Positions 26,501 to 38,525 are shown, numbered from the stretch's first letter. The stretch is DNA of 64,000 bases from Pleurotus djamor (GCA_029747585.1 JAPEVF010000044.1:1-64000); one strand, 5' to 3'. A program made the numbers and translations. The notes: generated by a model from the letters alone, not told the origin.

Positions 26501-27376
26501 CTTGGTGGTGTATGAGAAGAGTAGAGTGCTCCATGATGAAGCACCTATAATGATCGAGACAGAGACAACGCGTTGAGACCGATGCACCGTATAAGCGTGA
26601 AGTGGGGACATACCAATGACACCGCACACATTTTCGTGGTCTTTATTTGTAATCTTCTCGACGACCTTTTCGGAGTAAATTCTTGAAGGAGGGTAGTGGT
26701 AAGCCGGGCCTTGAGGAGTGATGAAGCTAACAACACAAGTGATGAGGTATAGCGACAGGATGCTATACCACAAGCCTTGCATGACCGGCTCGGCTTCATG
26801 GAACTGGACGACTGGGGGTGGTGTACTCGGCAAAATCGCCGTCCCCCACAGAAGTGCGCTCGCAATTGTGGTGAGCGCAGTAAGATGGATAAGAGACTCG
26901 GAGTGGAGGCCGGGATCGACTTGCTTGATGGAACGCGTCGCGACTAAGAGGATGTACAGAGTAGACGCAGCATGTATAGCGTAGATGGGTATTTCCTCCG
27001 TTCTGTCGATTGTCGTATAATACGCGAGGCATATAGTTTCTAGAACGAGGATGACCGCGAGCAGGGAACTGATAACCAATTTGATTAGGCGCATCTAAGG
27101 ACTTGATCAGGCCAACTTTCCCGACGGAATCAAGCCATGTTTACGCACTCGTGCCCAGAAGACTTCCTCGTTCACCGGGTCCCCTTCAACGGTATCTTCT
27201 TGAGTCAACACGTCGAAAGGATCGTGTTCTTCCTGCTGCAGCCCGTTCCCATTCTCGTCGGCGTGGGTTGGCAATTGGATTTTTCCCTCCTTTGATCGCA
27301 AAACATAGAAAAAGAGAAGGCTTCCGAAAGAGCTAACAGCCAAGGCTAGAGCTACTTCGAGCTGGAAACGAGGCAT
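20522..27376 (-). CDS. ABCC/MRP-type full ABC transporter
   Basis: A full-length exporter of the ABCC (multidrug resistance-associated) subfamily spread over more than twenty small exons. Order on the minus strand: an N-terminal membrane anchor ([14 protein letters not shown]...), then acidic [10 protein letters not shown]; an intron (donor GTGCGT) to FWARMRLIKL and the TMD0-like helices; TMD1; NBD1 with Walker A GKLGSGKS (about 24690), signature NLSGGQKAR (about 24080) and Walker [13 protein letters not shown]; a Lys-rich linker; TMD2; NBD2 with Walker A around 21620, signature NFSTGEKQ (split by an intron near 21180), Walker B KVLVMDEATASID, H-loop TIAHR and [14 protein letters not shown]. 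It ends KKMAGL-TAG. The DD in the first Walker B and a weaker second signature are usual ABCC asymmetry. Substrate unknown. A frame at 27400-27680 could be an extra 5' exon. Confidence 0.9.
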
Positions 27377-27675
27377 GGGAGAAGCGGACGCGTGCGGGGC
27401 TAAAATGAGAGAAGCGGCGTACACCTTGGGGTACAGTAGGCGTCGGACGTCTTTGATACTTGTGCGCTCGACTCGAACTTATACCAGTTCACTCTTGCCC
27501 ACCCCAGGACCACAAACGACGTAGGGACCGATAACGAGTCAACAGAAAAAAGTTGGAATGTGTAAATTTGGGGCGACCCATGTGGATTTTCGTAACGTAA
27601 GTCCGGAGCGCTAATCGCTGACGCCATCATGCAATCCCATGTAGTAATTCCACCCATGGCTTCAACTCGTCCAAA

Positions 27676-28036
27676 GCTCACATATCTACAGTGAAACTCT
27701 GAAGAATCTCCATATCCAAATTGTCTATCTTCCTCTAGTAGGACGAAACCTAACGCATACCCTATGGTTCGCCACGTCTGAGTCCGACAATCAAGGAGGC
27801 AGAGGCAAGGCAGAGGGCATTGCGGCCAGTCAAACTCATGATAGGATGAGTCACATTACCAACTCAGGTCTATTGATACGAGTCAGAATAGTAAGTATCA
27901 TCCCAATGATCACCGAAGACATCGCGCCCACCTGCTGTGCTGCGACGGATCTTTCTGGTCTCGTTCATGATGGCCGCACAATGTTTGTCAAGCATATCCA
28001 CGTATAGCTTGAGCGAAGTCTTTTCCCAATCTACGC
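27676..28036. repeat. Direct repeat copy A, carries a duplicated primase 3' end
   Basis: This 361 bp segment is highly similar to 29612-29950 in the same orientation. Both begin GCTCACATATCTAC and run through CACGTC(T/C)GAGTCCGACAA to CCCAATCTACGC. Copy B contains the terminal exon of the DNA primase gene. Copy A holds the same exon, with small indels such as an inserted TAG, but no upstream primase sequence, so it is a dead fragment. The homology stops abruptly at both ends. Confidence 0.85.
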
Positions 28037-28501
28037 TGTGACTTGGGCGCAGGGATCAGCTAGCCTCTCTAACATGTTCATCATGACTGGCATAGGATCT
28101 GTTTCGCAGGGTTGTACTATGTGCGTGGAGGTCCCTGGATTTGCGTGGCTTTCGACTTGACTGAGATACTTTCGATAGGTTGTACGGCGCCAACCACGGT
28201 GATACTTACTCTAGGGTAGTAGTATACTTATGTACGCTCTGATGCCTTGCTGATGCTCTGCGAGTTAGGGATCTCCTAATGCAACGAGGGCAAGACAAGG
28301 GCCCGGCGATGGGCCCGCTTCTGTTTAAGTATAACCAAAGAAACAGGAATTGGAACGCATGGTGAAGTTTTTATTTACCCTAGGAAGCCCTCGAACAGCG
28401 GGATAAGATGCCAAACAATCAGTCAAGTCCCCGATGGTGGTCAGTTGTGGCCACATTCCGCTCTCTTCCCCCAACTCCTCCCATCCACACAAGTCTGCAT
28501 G

Positions 28502-29638
28502 ATGTCGAGCCATAGCTCCTCCCAGACTCTACCGGATGACTCTGCGAAGCTCAAGAGGCTTCTTAACTTTGTTGGGCCTGCCCTAATTGCTGAATACCGC
28601 GACGCTGTGGGTTATTTTTAGCTTTTAACCGTTTACTTAGTCTACTGATCAATGCTACTTTTAGACCATTTCGGCAACTCTTCTTGAGATTAGTGAGCCC
28701 GAAGACTATGTCTTCGAGAATGCCAAAGAATGGGTGTCGTTTGCGTCGCTGAAGAAGTGGTACACCATGTACCTACAAGACTCTAAGCTAAAATCTTTAA
28801 TTTCGGGCGCGCCGTCAGCTGCCTCATCCACCCCCATCCCCCGCTCAATCTCGTCGCCCAGGCTTCCATCTACAGCGCCGGCTACGCGTCGAGATGCACT
28901 ATCCACGCCGTCAAGACGTCTTCCAGCGTCTCACCCATTTTTCTCAACCCCGACACTCCCTTCGCCGCGTCAAATTAAACTGGAACCAGCCAGTGACGAG
29001 AGCGACGACGACGACAAGATTACTTTTGTCGAGACCCCTCAGATGGCCGCAAAGCGTCATGTACACAGTAAAACGAGCGACGACAATGTCTTCAACAGTC
29101 AACAAACACTCCCAGCGAAGCGCACTTACACTGAGGTCATTGAGATCTCGGACTCTGAGGACGAAGAACAGCCTACGCCGCCAACAAAGAAAGTAGGCTG
29201 GAAACCAACCTCTATGACGAGAGGATGACAATCGATCCTCTGAGAATACAAAGAAAGCAAAGAAAGACACGGCAAAAGATGCGACGTCAGCCGTTCGAAT
29301 CACACGCAAGCTTGTCGTCGATGAAGTGAAGGATATCAAGTCGTGCTGGCCAGTCCCTCAAGGAGAATGTGTTGCGTACCTCCTTGACACGAGTGGTGAT
29401 ACTCAGAAGTGGGCAATGTCTGGCCAAAAGCCAATGAATATGGCTGCAAAGCTTAAATCAGTGGTACGTCGCTTCTTCGCTCTCATGTGACACATTACAA
29501 CAGGATCAAGATTCGTGGGCCGGCGGAAGCTGGGTCAGCGTCAAAGCCCACCAAAGTAATTCCCCTTGGCAATGTGCCATGTCAGATCGCCATGGATTCA
29601 GCTTGTTCAGGGCTCACATATCTACCGCGAAACTCTGA
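28502..29638 (+). CDS. Unknown agaricomycete protein, 3' end truncated by repeat
   Basis: Four exons (28502-28606, 28665-29192, 29245-29463, 29504-29638) give a ~328 aa protein, all joints in phase. It opens with a compact region (KLKRLLNFVGPALIAEYRDA...EPEDYVFENAKEWVSFASLKKWY). A disordered Ser/Pro/Asp-rich stretch follows, with acidic SDESDDDD and EISDSEDEE patches. The second conserved block reads CWPVPQGECVAYLLDTSGD and DQDSWAGGSW. From memory, this architecture recurs as a multi-copy family in agaricomycete genomes, often near mobile DNA; I cannot name a domain. The last ~9 residues are read from repeat copy B, so the native C-terminus, which usually continues with a Cys-containing region, is lost. 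Probably non-functional or altered. Confidence 0.6.
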
Positions 29639-29950
29639 AGAATCTCCATATCCAACTTGTCTATCTTCCTTCTCTAAATAACCATGGTTCGCCACGTCCG
29701 AGTCCGACAATCAAGGAGGCAGAGGCAAGGCAGAGGGCATCGCCAGGCAAACTCATGATAGGATGAGTGACATCACCAACTCAGGTCTGTTGATACGAGT
29801 CAGAATAAGTATCATCCCAATGATCACCGAAGACATCGCGCCCACCTGCTGTGCTGCGACGGATCTTTCTGTTCTCGTTCATGATAGCCGCACAATGTTT
29901 GTCGAGCATATCCACGTATGGCTTGAGCGAAGTCTTTTCCCAATCTACGC
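29612..29950. repeat. Direct repeat copy B, functional primase 3' end
   Basis: This is the partner of the repeat at 27676-28036. It includes the primase last exon and its 3' flank, and supplies the stop codon of the plus-strand gene that runs into it. The interval between the two copies is ~1.6 kb and is almost filled by that gene. Confidence 0.85.
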
Positions 29951-31288
29951 CACACCAAAATTAGCATGCTCGAATGTTGTGGTCGAAATTTCGCACCCGT
30001 ATGCTGCTCTGTAGGAGGATCTGATGATCCTGCGGTGTGCAGCGCGTCCAGTTCCTTGAGCAATTTCCCCAGTGTAGGTACCGCGGCGGGGTCAAATTCG
30101 TCCACCCGATCTGGGTCCACAGGAACACAAACTCTCCCTGTGCCCGGGTGAATACAGAAGGGAGCTTTGAGCAAATGGTTTCGATGCTTCGACACTTCAG
30201 CATCAAGGCGAGGGTAGGTGTAAGTAATGACGACGTCCTCCATAGGAGCCTGCGTAGAATCAAGTCAATGAGACAGAGCGTCGGGATAAATGAAATCAGC
30301 GCACTTTCACAGTCGGACTCGGATCATTCTTTACGGCTTTACGGAATTCGTCTCTGACGTCCTTCCACTTGTCAACAGAATGTCTGTCGGAGAACATACT
30401 CCAGTCGGATTCAAGAGTGCTCCGAATCTTTGGCGGAAAGTACTCTAGGAGACTTCGCCAATTCTCCTCTTTTTCGAAGGGATTCTGGTCGTGGAGTATT
30501 AGAGTCTCGAAGGTCGCGCTCAGTTCGCTCAGACACGATCTGGGATTGAAACATCAGGCAACTCAATCATAGTGCATAGGGCGAGTCACTCACTGCAATA
30601 GAGGCGGGAGAGCGCCACCAAAACGCGCGTTAAGACGCCTGCTTGACTCCTTCGCACCACCGACTACCGTGAACCAATTCACCAACGAGCGTCTTTGATC
30701 ATCCGTCAAGTCAAGCGCTTCCTGGTCAGATATCCACAAGTGAATTCCTCGACGACCAGAGTACACCCATAGTAGATGTTGGTACCCAAACTGATCTCTT
30801 ATAGCATGATCGAGGACTTTGACGGCGACAGCGATGAACCCCCAGCATCGTTTGCAGATGTCCGCGCCTGAGCAACATGTACGGATGGAATCGTAGTCGG
30901 TCATATCGATATCAAAGACGAGTTCGCGTTGGACAGGCGTAAACGCGCCTGGACGAAGTGTCTTCCTATCGCGAGGCTAAGACATCACTGTTATCAAGAC
31001 ACCTCTCAATCACCATCCATGGCATTGCTCACATACCCTTGCACTATACACGGGGCCAATTTCGAAACGCGTTGGAGTCATCGAGCACAGTTGTTTCTTG
31101 AATTGCTCTGCATCAGCGAAGGATTGGTATCGAAGGTACACGTCGCCAGGGAGTGTGAAAGCGAATTCGCGATGGGTAAAGCGCTTTGTTGGCGTTGGTT
31201 CTTGGTTGAGCCAGTTGAAGATGGATTTGTATGGATAAAGACGGCGATAGAAAGTGGGCATAGCCGTAGAGTCCATTTCCGTTGACAT
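29781..31288 (-). CDS. PRI1: DNA primase small (catalytic) subunit
   Basis: This is the catalytic subunit of nuclear DNA primase (Prim1/p48 family), which makes RNA primers with the large subunit and DNA polymerase alpha. The ATG at 31288 begins MSTEMDSTAMPTFYRRLYPY, close to the usual FYxxLFP start of the family. Visible motifs: HREFAFTL; RELVFDIDMTDYD with the catalytic DxD aspartates; the zinc cluster CCSGADICKRCW; HLLWVYSGRRGIHLW; then YPRLDAEVSKHRNHLLKAPF and HPGTGRVCVPVDP near the C-terminus. The last exon (DWEKTSLKPYV...) ends TGA at 29781-29783 within a repeated segment. About five exons, and the length is typical. It is convergent with the small gene at 28502-29638, and the two 3' ends nearly touch. 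Confidence 0.93.
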
Positions 31289-32347
31289 GGTTGCTGCTGG
31301 AGGTGGGGGGCTCTGAAGTATCGTGAGATCAGTCGCGTGGTATGAGGCGCGGCGTGACGGATGACGCTTTTTTCACGTGAGCGTGACGAACTTGGTGGTT
31401 CTTGTGACAATTTGAAATAATATCAACTTGAATTTGCCTCAACTAGTAAGTACTGGAGAACGTCTGATCAAACGCGATCCAACGCCAAGTGAGTGGCCCG
31501 TGACTATGATGCTGAGTTGACCGTTTATCTCCAGATATTCCAGCTTAAGCTTAGTACCTATTACTGAGCTCGTTGCTGCCAACTGCGGGAACGTTGCTCC
31601 TTAGTTGTTTCTTGCGTCAGAGCCGTCAGGACTCAGTATTGAGGCAATGTACTCGTTGAGCTTCCCGCGTTGACGGACTCAACAGCCACCTCAGGCTATC
31701 TCGGCGCTTTCCATTCAACTTCACTCTCGCCACCTTCATTGATGTCCTGCCCAGGCTGAAAGGTGGTTGGTCAAGCGCGGAGAACGGAAAGACCGTGCAT
31801 GGGGGAAACAACCTTGTCCACTGGTGCTCAAGTACATTCAAGTGGATCGGCAGGACGGCGGGAAGTGACGATGAGGGGACGGTGGAGGGCCGGGGTGACT
31901 GGTCAATGCGATGATGCATCACCGAAGCAGGAGTAAGACACCTTGCCACAGGACCGCGTTTCGAGACCGTGGGCCACCCTCCCACTCGATCGGACTTTCT
32001 GGCCTCAACAGAGGTCAAGCTTGGAGAACCTTTCTCTTCCATCTCCTTCCAACATTCTGCTGTCTTTTCAATTAACATTTTGAAGCATTGCATCAACTCA
32101 TCTGCTGGTTTGCTCCCATTTGCTCCCATATTACGGGCGAAGAGGTATGGAGAGACCAAGCACCATGGCCGCTGGGACTTCTTGGTTATTGCTCAAGAAA
32201 GTGAACATGCGCGGTCTGATTGGTCCTTCGACGACAAGCGTGGCTCTGCCCCACGGGCCTTTAGATGGTGCTTCATATCCAATGATTTTCCTTGAAAGAT
32301 CTCACGAGTACTATTTATGTGGTCCGATCCACGAGTAACTCTGCACA
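31289..32347. other. Intergenic region between primase and sphingomyelinase genes
   Basis: Both flanking genes point away from this ~1 kb, so it carries two promoters. Apart from the weak minus-strand frame listed separately, no gene is visible. Confidence 0.5.
31626..32129 (-). CDS. Uncertain small ORF with MGxxxS start
   Basis: The frame from ATG 32129 reads MGANGSKPADELMQCFKML, then EKTAECWKEMEEKGSPSL, a helical, plausible protein start. Gly2 and Ser6 fit an N-myristoylation pattern. After ~40 residues the composition becomes Pro/Arg-rich and less convincing, so a spliced exon or chance may explain the rest. No family recognised. Confidence 0.25.
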   Translation of the reverse strand: MGANGSKPADELMQCFKMLIEKTAECWKEMEEKGSPSLTSVEARKSDRVGGWPTVSKRGPVARCLTPASVMHHRIDQSPRPSTVPSSSLPAVLPIHLNVLEHQWTRLFPPCTVFPFSALDQPPFSLGRTSMKVARVKLNGKRRDSLRWLLSPSTREAQRVHCLNTES

Positions 32348-32354
32348 TATAAAT
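32348..32354 (+). promoter_or_regulatory. TATA box of first sphingomyelinase gene
   Basis: TATAAAT lies 58 bp upstream of the ATG at 32406. Confidence 0.5.
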
Positions 32355-32405
32355 CTGCTGTCTTCGCTCTAGAAGATGGCTGCTTGGCATGCTTTCGACT
32401 GAGTG

Positions 32406-35127
32406 ATGCATTCGGGTTATCTGCCATCCACGGTTCTGGTTTTCCAGATACTTGCTTTGACGTTCACGCAAGGATCGGTTATTAACGATGTCCTTGACGC
32501 GTTGAAAAATGCTGTCGACTGTTCCACATGCCTTACACTCCTAGGACCTCTGAAGGAACTGGCTACTCTAGGCGATCAAGCATTCGTTGACTTCTGGACC
32601 ACCCAGTGCATTGCGACGAAGGTGATATTCTGTCCGCTTCCCGCCGTGTCCGAAGGTTAACGTGTCATTACAGGCCGCTGATCCTGACGTTTGTCAAGGA
32701 GAACTGGCGTCAACCGGTCCTATCGTTGCGCACGATCTGCGTCAAATTTCTCCGAATGGACGCACTGCGACACTGCTCTGTGATGTTCTTTTTGGCCTAT
32801 GCGACCCTCCACCCGTCATACCTTTCAAATTCCCTCTTCCTACTGGCCCAAGACGACCACCAACACACCGTCGTACGGGGAGGAAACCATTCCAAGTCGC
32901 ACATATTAGCGATGTCCATATTGATCGCGAATATACGGTACCCTGCATCATCATCTTCCTTCCAGTATTTCTGACATGACTCTGGGAAGGTCGGTGCTGA
33001 TGCTCAGTGTAACAAGAATATCTGCTGCCGTGTCTTCCCTGACTCTGCGACGACCATCGTGGAGCCAGCTGGATCGAACGGAAACTCGCACTGTGACTCG
33101 CCTGTAAGCCTTGCAAACTCCATGCTTCATGCTATCAATACCTTGGACGAAGACATTCGGTTTGTGATTTTCACTGGAGATGTCGTCGAAGGTGAGCTCC
33201 GCAATTTATCATAGATTAGCCCCTTCTCATCCTTCCTAGGCGCAACTTGGCTCGTGGATAGACCGTAGGCTCTGCTCGTGCTTTACAAACTTGAGCGCAT
33301 ACTAATTGGCATTCCATTCCCTACGTCCGTCCAGAGAAGTCACAGATGATCTAAGCGAATTCAATTCACAGTTAGCTTCTAAGCTGCGAATGCCCGTTTT
33401 CCCTGCGATTGGTACGTTGGCATCCCCTGCCACCCGGTACATGCTTTGATGTTGCCGATATTCCGTAGGGAACCAGTGAGCTTAGCACTCATCATTTTGT
33501 CATCTCATGTTCATGCTCGACGCAGCGATTCCGCCCCTGTGAATTCTTTCCCGCGAAACACGACGGTCACGCCGACTGATTCGCAGTGGGTATTCGACGC
33601 CCAAGGGGCAGGCTGGGAGGTAGGTCACCTGAGTAACGTCTGTGCCTCCAAGCTTCTCACTTGTGCGGACAGCGATGGATCCACGCGGTGGGAGCCCAAC
33701 AGGTCACTCACATGTCCGGAAGTTACTCTGTGCTTGTTCCTGGCAGCCACCTCCGGTCAGTTGATCAAGGCATCTTCTTTTCCCGGCTTGGCTGATCTAC
33801 TATTAGGATCTTATCAATCAACACACAATATTGGTATCGTCACAAGTGCGACCAATTCAGCCTTTCATTCTCATGCTGACTGATGACATGACTCAATGGA
33901 TAGCTTCTGGTTGTACGACAGCGATGCCGCACAGTAAGCTCTCGCTCAACTATACCACATATCTTCTAATGCTACTCAACCAGACCTGATCCCAACGGTA
34001 TCCTGGCTTTCATCGCTGAACAATTAGACATCGCTGAGCGCCACAACGAACTTGTCTGGATCATTGGACACATACCTCTAGGAAAAGAAGATACAATGAA
34101 CGATCAGGTCCGTTCAATGTTGTAGGGCTTCTAGGTGGCTTGAACTCACGATGTAACAGTCAAATTACTACGACCAAATCTTGCAACGGTACCGATCGGC
34201 TATTTCTGGTCACTTTTTTGGCCACAGTCACAAAGTCAGTTGATGCCGTCGCCGTTTACAACTCTCGTCTTCATTATCATCTAGGACCAATTTGAAATCG
34301 CGTACTCAGACTACTCCAATCCCAGCGCACGCAATGCTGTCAGTATGTGTTTGATCGCGCCGGCATTGACTCCGACTAGTACGCTCTATCTGCCTTCTTG
34401 ATCTTTGGTATTTCAGGATGACATGAAATGATGTCAGGTGGAAATCCGGCTTTCAAGCTGTATGATGTCGATCCAGATACATACGAGATCATGGATGCTC
34501 GCGTGTTCTTCAGTAATTATATCTCCATGATCTATCTCCTTGACAAGGACTGACATCTCCCGCCGGGACGATCAGCCAATCTCTCAGATCCTGACTTCCA
34601 AGTTCAGCGTGAGTGATAAATGCCACTCCAGACTTACTCAGACGTTAAACTGGGCCCATCTGACCTTTTCCTGATTCAGCGCGTTGGGAGCTCTACTACA
34701 GTGCTCGCCAGTCCTATGGGCCACTTGTGGGCTTGAAGGCAAAGGAACCCTTATCTCCGGCGTTCTGGCACCGCTTGACAGAAGTCTTCGCTTCCGACGA
34801 CGACGTATTCCAGCTATTCAATACACGAATAAGTCGCGGCGGCGCTGTGACTGGCTGTGATTCCAATTGCAAGAATGTTACCATATGCGACATGAGAGCA
34901 TTCCGTGCTGAAAATAACTGCGTAAGTGAATAGCGACCTGACATTGACTTACACTCGCCAACATGCGTCGGCCACAGGATAACCCTTCTCCGGGGCTCAA
35001 TTTTAGGAAGAGAAGCGTCGGAGTCCATGCCGAAGCTTCCCCCCATGATGATTTGGAGTGTGGTTCATCGAAGTTACGTCAAATTTTGGTTCATTCTATC
35101 AGAAAGTCTTCGAGCACTCCCCAGTAG
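32406..35127 (+). CDS. Acid sphingomyelinase-like phosphodiesterase, copy 1
   Basis: A secreted metallophosphoesterase that should cleave sphingomyelin or a related phosphodiester; two-metal enzyme of the ASM family. An N-terminal signal peptide (VLVFQILALTFTQGS) is followed by a saposin-B-like domain with the CSTCLTLL cysteines. The catalytic domain shows HISDVHIDREYT, NICCRVFPDS, FTGDVVEG, AIGNHDSAPVNSFPRNTT, WIIGHIPLGKED and FFGHSHKDQFEIAYSDY, then a C-terminal helical domain with CDSNCKNVTICDMR. The metal site reads NHD instead of the usual NHE. More than ten introns; the AIGNH codons are split by two introns around a 7-nt microexon (GGAACCA, about 33468-33474). Ends SSSTPQ-TAG. Length ~600 aa, normal. 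Head-to-tail with a paralogue 640 bp downstream. Confidence 0.9.
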
Positions 35128-35703
35128 CATGAGTGCGTCTTTACAGTTGCTAGCGATTACTACAGCTTGTATCCTCGGCTAACAAGTACTCAACTTGTAC
35201 ATTGGTCAGTCCGCGCGTTTCATTGGAGCAAAGATACAAGGCACACATGCGAACTTTCACTCAGCGATTTTGAACTCACGACCCTTGTCGAACTGATGCA
35301 GTGATCCGTAGTCACCACGTTGAATGGCTGTCCTGACCACCAATGCACCACATGGTGGCGGCAGTATCTTCCCCAACCCCAACTGAGATCGACTTAAACG
35401 TTCATACTCGTCCCTGGATTCATCGGGTTCATTCCTTTCAAAGCATGGTCGCACATCCCAGCTCCTCTTGCAAGCCTATAATCCAAGTTCGTCAGGATCC
35501 GTTGGGGATCGACTTGACCATGTCACCTGTGCGTCAAGCACTTGGGGATTCGCCAATGACCACATGATTCTTCACAGTTACATCACTTGTTGAGATCTAA
35601 TGGAAGCCCGAGTTCGTCGAAACGTTGATGATAGACATGAGAACCGCGTTCAACGTTCTTCACTGTCCATACGGAACCACACTTCGAATGCCGGCGTGCA
35701 GAG

Positions 35704-35711
35704 GTATATAA
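35704..35711 (+). promoter_or_regulatory. TATA box of second sphingomyelinase gene
   Basis: TATATAAA, 65 bp upstream of the ATG at 35769. Confidence 0.55.
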
Positions 35712-35768
35712 AGGCGGTAAGGACATCCTCATCGCTCCACCCGTCTCCGGTTCGCCAATCTTTTCAGG

Positions 35769-38525
35769 ATGCGGCTCGTTCTTGCCACCTGGTTGCTCGT
35801 TCTGGCTTCCGTCGCCAATGCCGGCTTGGTAGATGAAATCATCGACGCCCTCAAGAATGCCGCCAGCTGCGGTTCTTGCCATGCCCTCCTCGTTCCCCTG
35901 AAAGGACTCGCCTATCTTGGAGACGGTGCTTTTACCAAGACCTTCACTGCTGTCTGCACGACTTTGAATGTACGCTCTTGCTCGCATCCTTGAGTGTAAC
36001 AATCAACTGATTCATCACTCTATCTAATCTAGCTATCTGACGACGATGTTTGCGAAGGTGCTATCGGTCAACATGGACCAACGCTTGCATACGACATCCG
36101 ATCAATCAGCATATGGGGTCAAATGGGCGATAAACTTTGTGATGCCGTGTTCGGTCTCTGCCAACCGCCCGCTGTCAACCCTTGGAAAGTCCCATTCCCC
36201 AAGCCCGCACCTAGCAGCCCCAAAGTCTGGAAGTCTTCGGGGAAAACACCGTTCCAAGTTGCACGTAAGTCCATTGCCGACACCTTTTAAGCTTCAGGCT
36301 GAAACTTTTGTCGCTTTAGATTTTAGTGACGTTCACGTCGACCGAAGCTATACCGTGGGTTACATATCTTTCAGGTGAAACCGAACTCTGAGTGCAGCTT
36401 GTCTAGCCTGGATCCGATGCCGTTTGCAACAAGCCCATCTGCTGCAGGAACTACGCTGACAAGTCGGGTCCGATCGCTCAAGCCGCAGGTCCCAATGGAA
36501 ATTACAACTGTGACACCCCTGCCACTCTCGCCGACTCAATGTTCGATGCCATCGACCGCACTGCTCCAGATAACAAGTTCTCAATCTTCACGGGCGATGT
36601 TATTGACGGTAGGCTACAGTCAGTGTAGTCACGATTCGAGCACTGACGCACTCCTCAGCCGCTATTTGGCAGTTATCTCGACCGGGAGTTACACAGGACT
36701 TGAGCGCCTTCAACGCTCAGATGGCGAGCCTCAAGAGCCCGGTATACCCTGCCATTGGTATGTTTTGATTTTTTCGTTTCTCCATTCACGCCCTCATCAT
36801 CATCTAGGCAACCAGTAGGCGCTTGGTTAACAAGATCATGTCAACCACATACTAACAATCCTATAGCGAAGCCGCCCCAGTCAACGCATTCCCTCGTAAC
36901 ACCACTACGCGTGCCAATGTCCAATGGATTTTCGACACTCAGAGCAAGGATTGGGCTGTAAGTATCTACTCACGCCTCTCAATGATAATGTGGCTCACCA
37001 ACGACGTAGAAATGGATTACCTCCTCCGGAGCGAAACAGGTCGCCGAGATTTCGGGCAGTTACTCTGTCGTTGTTCCTGGCACGAACCTTCGGCAAGTCC
37101 ATGCCCTCTCTCCTTTGCTACCCCTAACTCACCCTCGTCCCCAGCATCCTTTCACTCAACACCGTTTACTGGTACAAGCAGAAGTAAGCACCCTTCTTGT
37201 GATACCTTTACTTTTTAAAATTGACATTTATCGTAGCTACTGGCTCTATGATACTGATGACGCGCCGTAAGCTTGCATCGTAGCCCCTCCATTGATTCCT
37301 CCTAACTCCTGTTCCCAGGGCTGATCCCAACGGTATCATCGCTTTCGCCGTATCTCAGCTTCAAGCGGCAGAAGACGCCGGGCAACGCGTTTGGATCGTT
37401 GCACATATGCCCCCCGGTCGCCAGGATACTCTCGATGACCAGGTATGGCAACCCCCCGATCATCACCAGTCCCCGCTGACGCTGCTCCTTCTAGTCAAAC
37501 TACTTCGACCAAGTTGTTCAGCGCTACAAGAATACGATAGCTGCCCAGTTCTACGGACACGATCATAATGTGATTCCCGTTCTTGACGTGTCTTCAGTTC
37601 CCACTCAGATATGTGAAATAGGATCAATTCGCCATAGCGTACTCGGACTATGCGAAGCGGACTGCTGAAAATGCTGTCAGCGTTGCTTGGATCGCACCTG
37701 CCGTTACTCCGCGAAGTCCGTTGCACACTTTCCGCTACCTTACTTCCCACCTCACGAGTTTGCAGGTGGAAATCCCGCTTTCAAGATCTACGATGTCGAC
37801 CCAGATACCTATGAGGTCATGGACGCTCATGTTTACACCAGTTCGTCGTTTCTTTTTCCCTCGTCCAAGTGATGCTAATAACGAACAACAGCTGATGTTT
37901 CGAGCCCATCCTTCCAAACGCAACGTGAGCACAAGTGTCTCGCGGAGATAGTCAATCACTGACTTTATTCACATCCAGCGGAGTGGAAACTCTACTACAG
38001 CGCGCGAAGCGCCTATGGTCCGCTCGTCAGTGGCCTTAAGGCGACCGATGCCCTCGGTCCTTCCTTCTGGCATAAAGTAACGGAAGGCTTCGAGCGGGAT
38101 AACGCCGCTTTTGAGAAGTGGAACACTTTCCAAAGCCGAGGGGCCAAGGTCAAAGGTTGTGACGCTGACTGCAAGAAGGTAACCATCTGCAACTTGAGAA
38201 CGTTGCGCTCCCAGGACAACTGCGTGAGTGTTTGATATACCTACACTTGCAAATGCGAGGCTCAGCGCTCATATTTGATGCCATTGTGTAGGACAAATCG
38301 AAACCTGGCCTGCAAGTCAGACAAGACATTGCTGAGGCCCCGATAAAGGATGGAGAATTGGGTGAAATCCTGTCCAAGGCAACCGTCAAACTATCGGAAA
38401 ATACGGTCAGTATCTCTTCATTGAGAGACACAACACACCGACTTACCTTCTCTCAGCCTGAAACAGAGGCGCAGCTCGCGGAACTTCGCAAGAAGCTCGA
38501 GGCTATTCTTGGAGATGCAGCCTAG
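35769..38525 (+). CDS. Acid sphingomyelinase-like phosphodiesterase, copy 2
   Basis: Paralogue of the gene just upstream, with the same domain order. A clear signal peptide (MRLVLATWLLVLASVANAG) precedes a saposin-B domain (CGSCHALLVPLKGL). Catalytic motifs: HFSDVHVDRSYT, FTGDVIDA, AIGNHEAAPVNAFPRNTT, WIVAHMPPGRQDT and FYGHDHNDQFAIAYSDY. The C-terminal domain has CDADCKKVTICNLR, and a charged helical tail ends LEAILGDAA-TAG. Here the metal motif is the canonical NHE. As in copy 1, the AIGNH codons are divided by two introns around a tiny exon, which supports origin by tandem duplication after that intron arrangement existed. Predicted to act outside the cell, in lipid turnover or phosphate release. 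Confidence 0.92.
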
